Source: CAYZYK01 sp964482615 (GTDB lineage: Bacteria; Patescibacteriota; Minisyncoccia; Minisyncoccales; CAYZYK01). Taken from it: 29,035 nt of DNA. A program made the position numbers and the translations under genes. Below the pieces are notes generated by a model that saw only the letters and a list, made by a program, of their open reading frames with translations, made no database searches and had not been told where the DNA came from. The DNA is taken from NCBI GenBank assembly GCA_964482615.1, contig CAYZYK010000007.1:1-29035 (forward strand). Direction: 5' to 3'. The first letter of the stretch is position 1. Every line of letters begins with the position of its first letter. Shown here one piece after another: positions 21,749 to 29,035 of the stretch.

Positions 21749-24700
21749 ATGCCAGGTAAAAGGAAAATAAAATTTGCTGACATTTTAAAACCAATTTTAG
21801 AAAGGGCCTCTGATAAGCTTTTATTTTTCAAAAGAGGTGTTTTTTCTTTTTTAAGATTCTTGAAACACAAGAAGAAAAGAACCTTAAATATTTTAAGGTT
21901 TAAACTGGTTTTATTTAAAGATTACCTTATATTCCTTTTTAAATATTATTTACAAAAACTCTTCAATTATATTCTTGAAGGAAAAACGGAAATAAAAGAG
22001 TGGTTCTCTTTTCAACAAGAGAAATTGAAAAAAAACATTCAGAATTTAATCTCAGAGAAAAAAAAGGAAATAAAACCTTTTATTAAAAGAACAAGAGAGA
22101 TTATTGAAAGATTGGAATTGACAAGAAAACAGATTATTTTGTTTTTGGAACCTTGGTTGGAATTTAAAAACAGAAAAAAAACATTTAAAGTCTTAAAATC
22201 AGAATGGAGAAAAATAGAGAAAATTGAATTTCCAATATTCTTCTCTTTGTTTGGCTGGCAACCCAAAATAGCTTTAGTTAAAGTAAGAAAGAAGGTTCTT
22301 TGGCCGTTTCAGAGATACTGGCAAGAAACCGTTGTTCTGATTTTAGTTGTAATAACAACAGTAGCTATGGGATTTATTTATCTTTCTCAAGATAAGGTTG
22401 AAGCAACTTTAGTTGGTTATGCAGACCCAAATGGAGACAGCGAGCCTTTGGAGTGGGTAGAAATTCCTGACGGAGACCATTATCCTACAATAGATGACGG
22501 AACAAGAGAACCAGACACCCCCGATACTGACGATTATATTTATTCTGCCAATAATACTACCCAAGACACCTTTGATATGGAAACAGTGGATTTGGGTGAT
22601 GTGCCAGCCACTTCAATTAAAATCTGGGTTTATGGTTATGGTGAATATGGAACTTCTCCTCACATATTCCAGCATAGTGCTACAGGAAACATTTATATTG
22701 ATGGAAGTTGGCAAACAGCCAAAGAGTTTGATATGTCAAACACAACTCAGTGGTATAGTGTGGAATTTACAGGAACATTTACTCAAGCTGACGTAGATGC
22801 TTTGGAAGTGCAATTTACAAAGACACAGACAGCAGGAAGTATAGGGGGAGCTACTTATATCTACGCTGCTTATGCTGAAATTACTTATGACAATACGGCG
22901 CCTACTGTGAGTATTAATTCAGCTAGCCAGAAGACGGATGGTTCCGGGGTTGTAGATATTTCAATTGAAGTGGATGATGCAAATGACGATGATACAAAAG
23001 CAAAGATAGAATATGTGTCTGGGGGGGAGTGTGATTTTACTACACCCCAAGACCCTACCTTAGATGAAACTGAGGGAGCCACAGCAGATTTTAACGACTC
23101 TGGGGGAGCGCCTTCTGTGGTTAACACCGATACTTATCAAGCAGGAACAACAGCTGATCGTAGAATCATTACCTCTTCTGGCTCAAACACTGTTCAGTTT
23201 GATTGGAGTTCAGTTGTTGATGTTTCCTCAGCTGACGGTACTTATTGTATCAGGGTAACAGTTAATGATGATACAGTTGATTCTACACAAGTAACATCAA
23301 CCCTGACCTTAGATAATGTTGATCCTACTGCCCCAGGGGCTTTAACTGATGGAGGTCATTCAAGCAGTACAATTACTTTGGCTTTTGGTTCATCGTCTAC
23401 TGACACGAACGAACCTGTTACTGATGCTTACAAAATATTTTATAAAGCAGGGTCTTCTGGAGCAACAAGGTCTGACACAGAACATAATGATGCAAACTTG
23501 GATTCATATAATTATGGAGGAGCTAGTAACACCACAGTAACTGGATTAAGTATTGCAACCCAGTATGTGTTTAATATCTGGTCTTATGATAGTTTCGGAA
23601 ATAGCACTACCTCAACCGAAGTTTCAATTTATACAAATCCCGATAACCCATCTTACTTAATTGCAAGTGATCCTACTGCCTCTACTATGGATTTAACTTG
23701 GGTCAAAGCAACAGAAGGAGACAAAACGTTAATCAGGAGAAAAACAGGTAGTTATCCTAGTTCAACATCTGATGGAACTCAAGTTTACTTTGATACGGGA
23801 ACTTCAACTACTGATTCTGGTTTAAGTGAAGGCAATGTTTATTATTATAGGGCTTGGGCTTATGACTCAGACAGCGGACAGTATTCTGATAGTTATGCTC
23901 AAGTTAATGTAGCTACAACCGGAGATACTACCGCTCCTACGATATCTTCTGTCTCTTCTTCAAGTGTTACTCAAAGTGAAGCTACTATTACCTGGACTAC
24001 TGATGAAAATTCAAGTTCTTTGGTAGAATATGGAACTACAACTAGCTTGGGTTCTTTGGCTGGTGATGCAACAGAATCAGCAACATCTCATTCTGTAAGC
24101 TTAGCTGGTTTGTCTTCAGATACTACCTATTATTATCAAGTGAGATCTATTGATGGTTCGGGAAATTCTGCTGTGGATGATAATTCGGGAAGCTATTATA
24201 CTTTTACCACCGATGCTGATACTACAGACCCGACCATATCTAATATTTCAGCTGACGTTCAAAGTGACGATGAGGTTTCTATTGAATGGCAAACTGATGA
24301 ATTAGCTGATTCCCAAGTAGCTTATGATACTTCTTCTCATTCTGGGGGAAGTTGGGGAGATTATACTAATACTACAACCCTTGATACTACTTTAACTACC
24401 ATTCATTCAGAAAGCATAACAGGATTGAGTGCTGAAACGACCTACTATTACAGGGTGAGATCTACTGATGCTGCGGGCAATACAGCAACTTCTTCAGAAA
24501 ATAGTTTCACTCTCGAGGAGGAGCATGCAACTATAACTGTTACTGAGACAGAAACTATTGTCAGAAGAGAAGCAGATACCACTCCTCCTTCTATTTCAAT
24601 GGTCGGGGTTTCTGAAATAAGCCAGAAATCGGTTAAAATTTCTTGGCAAAGCAGTGAATCGGGAAATTCAGTAGTGTCTTATGGTCTGACTTCAAACTAT

Positions 24701-26050
24701 GGAACAATGAGAGGGGATCTTAAGGCTAATTTAAGAAGCCACGAGATTGAATTAACCGGTCTTACCCCAGGAACAACTTATCACTATCAGGTTTCAACTT
24801 ATGATGCCAGTGGAAACAGGGGGACTTCAACAGATAGAACTTTTACTACTCTGAGGGTGGGAGAAGAGGTGCCCTCCGAAGAAGATGATGATGATGAAGA
24901 AGAAACACCTCCAGAAGAAGAAATTCCCTCTGAGGAACAAAATGTTTTAGACAAAATAAGGAATGCCTCAAGAGATTTATTCACTAAAATATTGGGTGTT
25001 TTACCAGATAATCCTTTTATCTCTCAAATCCCAGAAGATGTATTTATTGGTTCTATTTCAGAAATAGTTGAAAGGGCTGTTCCACCTCCTATTGTTTTGT
25101 CAGGATACCCCTTGGTTACTCCTGAATCAGAGAGTGCTACAATTCGCTGGGTAACAGATAAAGGGTCAAACAGTATTGTTACTTTAGCTTCAGACGAAGA
25201 ATATATTCCTTCAGCTGAAGAACCTTACACTATCATTGTTGGTAATCCAGATGAGCAAGTCCTAACCCATGAGGTTGAAGTTAGAGGGCTTGAACCTGAA
25301 GTTTTGTATCATTATCAGGTTAGGTCTCGAGCAAAGTTTAGTGAATGGGCAACATCTGAGGACAATACTTTCACCACCTTATCTGTAACAAATGAAGTTG
25401 CTGACGTAAGTTTTGTTTCTATTGAAGAAAGACAAGTTACTCTAAGATGGGAAACGGTTTTGCCCACCAGAACTACAATTGAATTAACCAACCAGACAAC
25501 GGGTCAGCTTATTGCTTATGACTTTGAAAGTTATTTAAAAGAACATGAAGTTACTCTTGAGGGTTTATTTCCTCAAACAGAATATACCTTGCAAATATTT
25601 GCTGAAGATGAAACAGGGGCTACTGTTTCCTCATCCGTTTTACCTTTCTCAACTGTAATTTCCGGTGAGCCACCTGAAATATCAAGATTAAGCATATCAA
25701 CCTCAATTGTTCCGGGAAGAGTTGAAAAAGTACAAACTATTATTTCTTGGAAAACAGATAAACCAGCCACCTCAAGAATATATTATGAGGAGGGAATTTC
25801 AGAACAAGAAGAATTACCCTTCTTTACTCCTTTGGAAGAGGAACTTGTTATTGATCACATTGTAATAACAACAGCTTTCAGGCCGGGAAGAGTTTACAGA
25901 TTCAGAGCAGAATCAATCGATGCTGGGGGGAATCGTTCAGTGTCTCAAGATTATACAATTTTAACTCCCCGACCCAAAGAGAGTATTATTGATTTAATAG
26001 TTAAAAACTTCAGTGAAATATTCGGATTTATTAAAAACGTAAGATTCTAA
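21749..26050 (+). CDS. Giant FN3-repeat surface protein with a large basic cytoplasmic domain
   Basis: A 1433-residue single-pass protein. Residues 1-193 are strongly basic and helical. The membrane helix is about 194-213 (ETVVLILVVITTVAMGFIYL), and positive charges before it predict the long C-terminal part outside. About 225-385 is a jelly-roll-like region. Fibronectin-type-III or phosphatase-N-terminal-like modules follow near 526-625, 726-822, 823-925 and 943-1038, with hallmarks such as ATITWTTDENSSSLVEYG and LSSDTTYYYQVRSIDGSGN. An acidic linker (about 1042-1065) precedes three more modules to 1410. The tail is short and hydrophobic. FN3 arrays serve adhesion or host contact; the function here is inferred. 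The start follows the previous gene by 26 bases. Confidence 0.75.
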   Translation: MPGKRKIKFADILKPILERASDKLLFFKRGVFSFLRFLKHKKKRTLNILRFKLVLFKDYLIFLFKYYLQKLFNYILEGKTEIKEWFSFQQEKLKKNIQNLISEKKKEIKPFIKRTREIIERLELTRKQIILFLEPWLEFKNRKKTFKVLKSEWRKIEKIEFPIFFSLFGWQPKIALVKVRKKVLWPFQRYWQETVVLILVVITTVAMGFIYLSQDKVEATLVGYADPNGDSEPLEWVEIPDGDHYPTIDDGTREPDTPDTDDYIYSANNTTQDTFDMETVDLGDVPATSIKIWVYGYGEYGTSPHIFQHSATGNIYIDGSWQTAKEFDMSNTTQWYSVEFTGTFTQADVDALEVQFTKTQTAGSIGGATYIYAAYAEITYDNTAPTVSINSASQKTDGSGVVDISIEVDDANDDDTKAKIEYVSGGECDFTTPQDPTLDETEGATADFNDSGGAPSVVNTDTYQAGTTADRRIITSSGSNTVQFDWSSVVDVSSADGTYCIRVTVNDDTVDSTQVTSTLTLDNVDPTAPGALTDGGHSSSTITLAFGSSSTDTNEPVTDAYKIFYKAGSSGATRSDTEHNDANLDSYNYGGASNTTVTGLSIATQYVFNIWSYDSFGNSTTSTEVSIYTNPDNPSYLIASDPTASTMDLTWVKATEGDKTLIRRKTGSYPSSTSDGTQVYFDTGTSTTDSGLSEGNVYYYRAWAYDSDSGQYSDSYAQVNVATTGDTTAPTISSVSSSSVTQSEATITWTTDENSSSLVEYGTTTSLGSLAGDATESATSHSVSLAGLSSDTTYYYQVRSIDGSGNSAVDDNSGSYYTFTTDADTTDPTISNISADVQSDDEVSIEWQTDELADSQVAYDTSSHSGGSWGDYTNTTTLDTTLTTIHSESITGLSAETTYYYRVRSTDAAGNTATSSENSFTLEEEHATITVTETETIVRREADTTPPSISMVGVSEISQKSVKISWQSSESGNSVVSYGLTSNYGTMRGDLKANLRSHEIELTGLTPGTTYHYQVSTYDASGNRGTSTDRTFTTLRVGEEVPSEEDDDDEEETPPEEEIPSEEQNVLDKIRNASRDLFTKILGVLPDNPFISQIPEDVFIGSISEIVERAVPPPIVLSGYPLVTPESESATIRWVTDKGSNSIVTLASDEEYIPSAEEPYTIIVGNPDEQVLTHEVEVRGLEPEVLYHYQVRSRAKFSEWATSEDNTFTTLSVTNEVADVSFVSIEERQVTLRWETVLPTRTTIELTNQTTGQLIAYDFESYLKEHEVTLEGLFPQTEYTLQIFAEDETGATVSSSVLPFSTVISGEPPEISRLSISTSIVPGRVEKVQTIISWKTDKPATSRIYYEEGISEQEELPFFTPLEEELVIDHIVITTAFRPGRVYRFRAESIDAGGNRSVSQDYTILTPRPKESIIDLIVKNFSEIFGFIKNVRF

Positions 26051-26067
26051 AATATTAATATATAATT

Positions 26068-27354
26068 GTGGAAGAATTAATTAAAGCAGAAAATTTATCG
26101 GTAGCTTACAATCTCGGTAAAACCTCTGAGGTTTGGGCCCTGAGAGATGTTTCTCTTAAGATTTATCCCGAAGAATACGTTATTTTCTTTGGTCCTTCTG
26201 GTTGTGGAAAATCAACCCTCCTTTATGCTATCGCTGGCCTTGAGTTTCCGACTTCGGGCAAAATGACTGTGGAAGGAAAAGATTTAAAGAAATTAGGAGA
26301 AAAGGAGCTTATTGAATTTTACAAAACAACCACGGGAATGATTTTTCAAGCTTTCTATTTAATCCCCAATTTAAATGTTAGGGATAATATTCTTCTACCT
26401 CAAGTTTTTGCTGGAGCTTCTGTTACTCAAAGAGTAAAAAAAGCTGATCAGTTAATGAAAAGATTTGGTATTTCAAATATTAAAAACAGAAGAACCTCTT
26501 TGCTTTCTGGTGGTCAACGACAAAGAGTAGCTATTGCAAGATCGCTTATTAACGATCCTGATATTATTTTAGCTGATGAGCCTGTGGGTAATCTTGATTC
26601 AGAGAATGCTGAAATTGTGCTTGATTTACTTTCTGGGCTTAACAGGAAAGATAAAAAAACAATTATTCAGGTTACTCACAACCCCCAACATCTCCATGTT
26701 GCTAACAGGGTTTTTTATATGAAAGACGGGAAAGTTACCAGGACGGTAAGGAATCCAGAGAAGAAATATTTAACTCCTTGGGGTAAAAAAGAAAAAATTA
26801 CAGAATACGAAAGAATAGCCCAAGCTTATCCTTATCTTTCTGATTCAAGAGTTAAAGCCAAAATGATTTTGAATCATATTTTGTATCCTTACAGCATTGA
26901 AACTCAGCAAAAAGTAGAAAAAGTGATAGATAGATATTTAAACGAGGAAATAAACAAAGCTGAAATGAAAGACAGATTTGATTTACCTCCAGACAAAGGA
27001 GGGGCTGGTATTTACACTCAAACTGCAAAAAAAATGTCAGATAAAATAGCTGCCCTAGCTAAAGAAATTGAACTCATAGAAGAAGTAAAAGAGCATCCTG
27101 CTTTAAGCCCGATTGAAGAAAGAGCAATGACTATTAGGGGGTTTTTGCTTGATGAATATTCGGGTCAGCTATCTTTTGAACAAATAAAGAGATTGGAAGA
27201 AGCAATAGCTGAGAGAATAACAGGTAAAATGCGCAAGAATAAATTTAGGAAAACCCTTGATGATTCTTTTAGCAAGGGCGGGGTTGGATTAAATAGAAGA
27301 ACAGCCAGGAAATTTTCAAGAAGAGTTGAATTAATTTTAATGAAAAGAAAATAA
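26068..27354 (+). CDS. MacB/LolD-like ABC transporter ATPase with duplicated C-terminal domain
   Basis: A 428-residue protein, GTG start. Residues 1-228 are a complete ABC ATPase of the MacB/LolD group: Walker A GPSGCGKST (42-50), Q-loop Q94, signature LSGGQ (146-150), Walker B IILADE (166-171), D-loop and H204. About 200 extra residues follow, which is unusual since LolD-type ATPases stop near 230. This extension contains two copies of a helical unit, about 265-334 and 355-424. Each ends in a similar motif: DKGGAGIYTQTAKKMSDKI (309-327) and SKGGVGLNRRTARKFSRRV (402-420). The following gene is the permease, three bases away. The ATPase drives a mechanotransmission-type permease; substrate unknown. 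The repeat could bind a cytoplasmic partner. Confidence 0.85.
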   Translation: MEELIKAENLSVAYNLGKTSEVWALRDVSLKIYPEEYVIFFGPSGCGKSTLLYAIAGLEFPTSGKMTVEGKDLKKLGEKELIEFYKTTTGMIFQAFYLIPNLNVRDNILLPQVFAGASVTQRVKKADQLMKRFGISNIKNRRTSLLSGGQRQRVAIARSLINDPDIILADEPVGNLDSENAEIVLDLLSGLNRKDKKTIIQVTHNPQHLHVANRVFYMKDGKVTRTVRNPEKKYLTPWGKKEKITEYERIAQAYPYLSDSRVKAKMILNHILYPYSIETQQKVEKVIDRYLNEEINKAEMKDRFDLPPDKGGAGIYTQTAKKMSDKIAALAKEIELIEEVKEHPALSPIEERAMTIRGFLLDEYSGQLSFEQIKRLEEAIAERITGKMRKNKFRKTLDDSFSKGGVGLNRRTARKFSRRVELILMKRK

Positions 27355-27356
27355 TT

Positions 27357-28568
27357 ATGAAATTTACAGATTTAGTAATATTAGTTTTAAAAAGCATAAA
27401 GAGCAGGCTGAGCAGGACGGTGTATACAACTTTGGGTGTTGCTATTGGTATTGGAGCTATCTTATTTCTGGTCTCTTTGGGTTATGGTCTTCAACAAACG
27501 CTGCTTGAGAGAATAACCACAGCAGAATCTCTTTTGACTTTAGATGTCTCTTCTCCAGAAAGCGAGATAATTTCTTTGAACCAAGCAACGGTTAATAAAA
27601 TTACTGAAATACCCGAAGTTGAGAAAGTGAGCACCCAAACTGTTTTTCCTGGCCGTGTTTCTCTGAGAGGGCTGACTTCAGTTGCTGTTATTAATCTGGT
27701 TGATCCAGACTACTTTGTTCTTAGTGGTATAAGACCCAAAATAGGAAGGATTTTTAATCAGAACGAAGGAGATAGAATAATGGTTAATTCAATGGTGGGA
27801 GAGCTTTTTAATCTTGAGAAAGAGGAGATGTTAGGCAAAGAGGTTAGACTTTCAATTTCTCTTCCCCAAGAAGAAACAGAAAAAGACAAGGAAGAAGGAC
27901 CCCAAGTTTATGAACCACAAAAAGACTTTAAAATAGTGGGGGTCGTTGAAGAAGTAGAGACCTCAGCTGTCAATATCTATTTACAAGAAGGGGGATTGCC
28001 AGGGTTTTCGGTAGATGAATATCAGTTTGCTAAAGTTAAAGTAAAAGAGAATAAGGGTCTGGAAGAAACCAGAGACAGATTAATAGGAATGGGTTTTATG
28101 GTCTCTTCTCTTTCTGATACAGTCGCTCAAACCAACAGAATATTCTTTGCTATTCAAATAATTCTTGGTGTTTTCGGGGTGGCAGGATTAATAGTTGCAG
28201 CTGTTGGTCTGGTAAATACAATGAGTATTACTTTGCTTGAAAGGATTTCAGAGATTGGAATAATGAGAGCTATTGGAGCTTCCTCCAGAGATATTAGGAG
28301 ATTGTTTCTGATGGAATCTACTATTTCAGGATTTTTAGGAGGAATTGTAGGAGTAATTCTTGGTGTTTTAGCTGGTGAATTGTTTAATTTTGTTTTGAAT
28401 CTCTTAGCTAAAAGTTTGGGCGGGGAAGCAGTAAAAATATTTTATTATCCTTTCTGGTTTATTCTTTCTATAATATTACTTTCTGTTTTCGTTGGTTTTG
28501 TGGCTGGATTTTTGCCCGCCAGAAGAGCAGCTTCTTTGAATCCTTTGGAGGCTTTGAGGTATAAGTAA
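27357..28568 (+). CDS. MacB/FtsX-like ABC transporter permease
   Basis: A 403-residue permease with the MacB architecture. The first membrane helix is about 22-46, after RLSRTVYTTLGVAIG. An extracellular MacB-type periplasmic core domain covers about 50-255 (EVEKVSTQTVFPGRVSL, GRIFNQNEGDRIMVNS). Three more helices lie near 262-290, 318-345 and 368-392. The FtsX signature (SEIGIMRAIGASSRDIRRLFLMES) lies between the second and third, and the end PARRAASLNPLEALRYK is typical. Together with the preceding ATPase it forms a type VII (mechanotransmission) ABC system in the cell membrane. In cells without an outer membrane such systems often move or process lipoproteins, peptides or surface proteins. 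Position suggests a link to the two surface proteins upstream. It ends the transcription unit. Confidence 0.9.
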   Translation: MKFTDLVILVLKSIKSRLSRTVYTTLGVAIGIGAILFLVSLGYGLQQTLLERITTAESLLTLDVSSPESEIISLNQATVNKITEIPEVEKVSTQTVFPGRVSLRGLTSVAVINLVDPDYFVLSGIRPKIGRIFNQNEGDRIMVNSMVGELFNLEKEEMLGKEVRLSISLPQEETEKDKEEGPQVYEPQKDFKIVGVVEEVETSAVNIYLQEGGLPGFSVDEYQFAKVKVKENKGLEETRDRLIGMGFMVSSLSDTVAQTNRIFFAIQIILGVFGVAGLIVAAVGLVNTMSITLLERISEIGIMRAIGASSRDIRRLFLMESTISGFLGGIVGVILGVLAGELFNFVLNLLAKSLGGEAVKIFYYPFWFILSIILLSVFVGFVAGFLPARRAASLNPLEALRYK

Positions 28569-28572
28569 AAGA

Positions 28573-28617
28573 GCAAAACAAAAACAGGAGAAAATCTTTC
28601 CTGTTTTTTTGTTTTGC
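28573..28617 (+). terminator. Long hairpin terminator after the ABC permease
   Basis: GCAAAAC (28573-28579), an A run and CAGGA (28585-28589) pair with TCCTG (28599-28603), a T run and GTTTTGC (28611-28617). The T run is inside the right arm, so this looks like a terminator with an extended A-T stem. The 79 bases after it hold only the candidate glyQS promoter. Confidence 0.7.
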
Positions 28618-28660
28618 TTGAGCCTTATTTATGGTTTCTTGTTGATGCGGATTTTTTTGT

Positions 28661-28689
28661 TTGAATTTGTGGTTCTGATGAGATAAAAT
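28661..28689 (+). promoter_or_regulatory. Candidate leaderless promoter of glycyl-tRNA synthetase
   Basis: TTGAAT (28661-28666) and TAAAAT (28684-28689) have 17-bp spacing. The expected start is at about 28696-28697, the ATG itself, which also argues against the in-frame ATG at 28688. Confidence 0.45.
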
Positions 28690-28696
28690 GGAGATA

Positions 28697-29035
28697 ATGG
28701 AGAATAAAATACAAAAAATTGTTTCTTTATGCAAAAGAAGAGGATTTATTTTTCCCTCTTCTGAAATTTATGGTGGATTTCAAGGAGTTTATGACTTCGG
28801 GCCCTTGGGAGTGGAGTTGAAAAAGAATATTAAGAAAGCTTGGTGGGATGAAATGACAAAAAAACAAAACGGTATAGTGGGGCTAGACTCTGCTATTTTA
28901 ATGAATCCTAATGTTTGGCAAGCTTCGGGTCACTTGGAAGCTGGTTTTTCTGATGAATTAGTTGAATGCAAGAAATGTCATCATCGTTTCAGAGAAGATT
29001 TTTTAGAAAAAAATAAATGTCCTGATTGTGGGGGA
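28697..29035 (+). CDS. glyQS: Glycyl-tRNA synthetase, single-chain type, N-terminal fragment
   Basis: The first 113 residues are MENKIQKIVSLCKRRGFIF, then PSSEIYGGFQGVYDFGPLG, VELKKNIKKAWW and DSAILMNPNVWQASGH. These are the motif-1 region of the homodimeric class II glycyl-tRNA synthetase (the bacterial/archaeal/eukaryotic alpha2 type, not the alpha2beta2 type). The zinc-like insertion starts as CKKCHHRFREDFLEKNKCPDCGG. It attaches glycine to tRNA-Gly in the cytoplasm. The gene runs off the right edge, so motifs 2 and 3 cannot be checked. An in-frame ATG nine bases earlier (28688) is less likely, because the predicted -10 box overlaps it. Confidence 0.93.
   Translation, partial: MENKIQKIVSLCKRRGFIFPSSEIYGGFQGVYDFGPLGVELKKNIKKAWWDEMTKKQNGIVGLDSAILMNPNVWQASGHLEAGFSDELVECKKCHHRFREDFLEKNKCPDCGG

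Noticed and set aside
22330..22400. Cleavable signal peptide in the FN3 protein
   Set aside because: The hydrophobic segment lies 193 residues from the N-terminus and is preceded by a long basic region, so it is treated as a membrane anchor.

Overview
The window looks like a chromosomal segment of a small-genome bacterium of the Candidate Phyla Radiation (Patescibacteria, probably a Parcubacteria-like lineage). The grounds are indirect. Base composition is AT-rich with many A/T homopolymers. The gene mix is compact: a PolX DNA polymerase, RecO, stand-alone housekeeping genes, Nudix, HD and MazG-type nucleotide enzymes, a half-sized MFS protein and very large FN3-type surface proteins. Several housekeeping motifs deviate from the bacterial norm. 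No 16S rRNA is present, so the assignment is inference. No insertion sequence, CRISPR array or tRNA was recognised.

Layout. Positions 1-107 hold the 5' end of a leftward sugar-nucleotide epimerase. It diverges from a Wzy/WaaL-type membrane protein with C-terminal TPRs (190-2406). A rightward block (2504-10246) carries a Gre factor, an HD phosphohydrolase, a DUF1858-like redox protein, a Cys-rich unknown, a duplicated MazG-like protein, a 90-residue unknown, a YjbQ homologue, a half-MFS protein, PolX, a small membrane protein, a Nudix hydrolase, and an MGMT domain colliding with a 5'-truncated aspartate carbamoyltransferase. A PurF-like protein lacking the catalytic N-terminal cysteine follows (10391-11758). 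Convergent to it is a leftward translation cluster: smpB, tmRNA, infC, rpmI, rplT (13728 down to 11819). Rightward from 13810 come argS, a histidine phosphatase, ileS, a small unknown and recO. Then come two large membrane-anchored extracellular proteins (20058-26050) and a MacB-like ABC ATPase/permease pair (26068-28568). The window ends in the start of glycyl-tRNA synthetase.

Main observations. (1) A tmRNA gene lies between smpB and infC, and its mature 5' end overlaps the last 12 nt of smpB including the stop codon. Maturation of tmRNA would therefore turn smpB mRNA into a non-stop message ending exactly on a codon boundary. (2) infC has no ATG/GTG/TTG start downstream of the tmRNA; AUA is the best candidate. 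(3) The PurF-like protein has Ala where the glutaminase nucleophile Cys1 belongs and has lost other glutaminase residues, but keeps the PRPP loop and four cysteines matching Fe-S ligands. (4) MGMT and PyrB sequences meet exactly at an A AAA AAG heptamer, in frames related by -1. (5) ArgRS carries TLGN instead of HIGH. (6) Two initiation styles coexist: genes whose -10 box lies 6-10 nt from the start codon (near-leaderless), and three stand-alone genes with roughly 35-40 nt leaders, strong Shine-Dalgarno sites and their own terminators.
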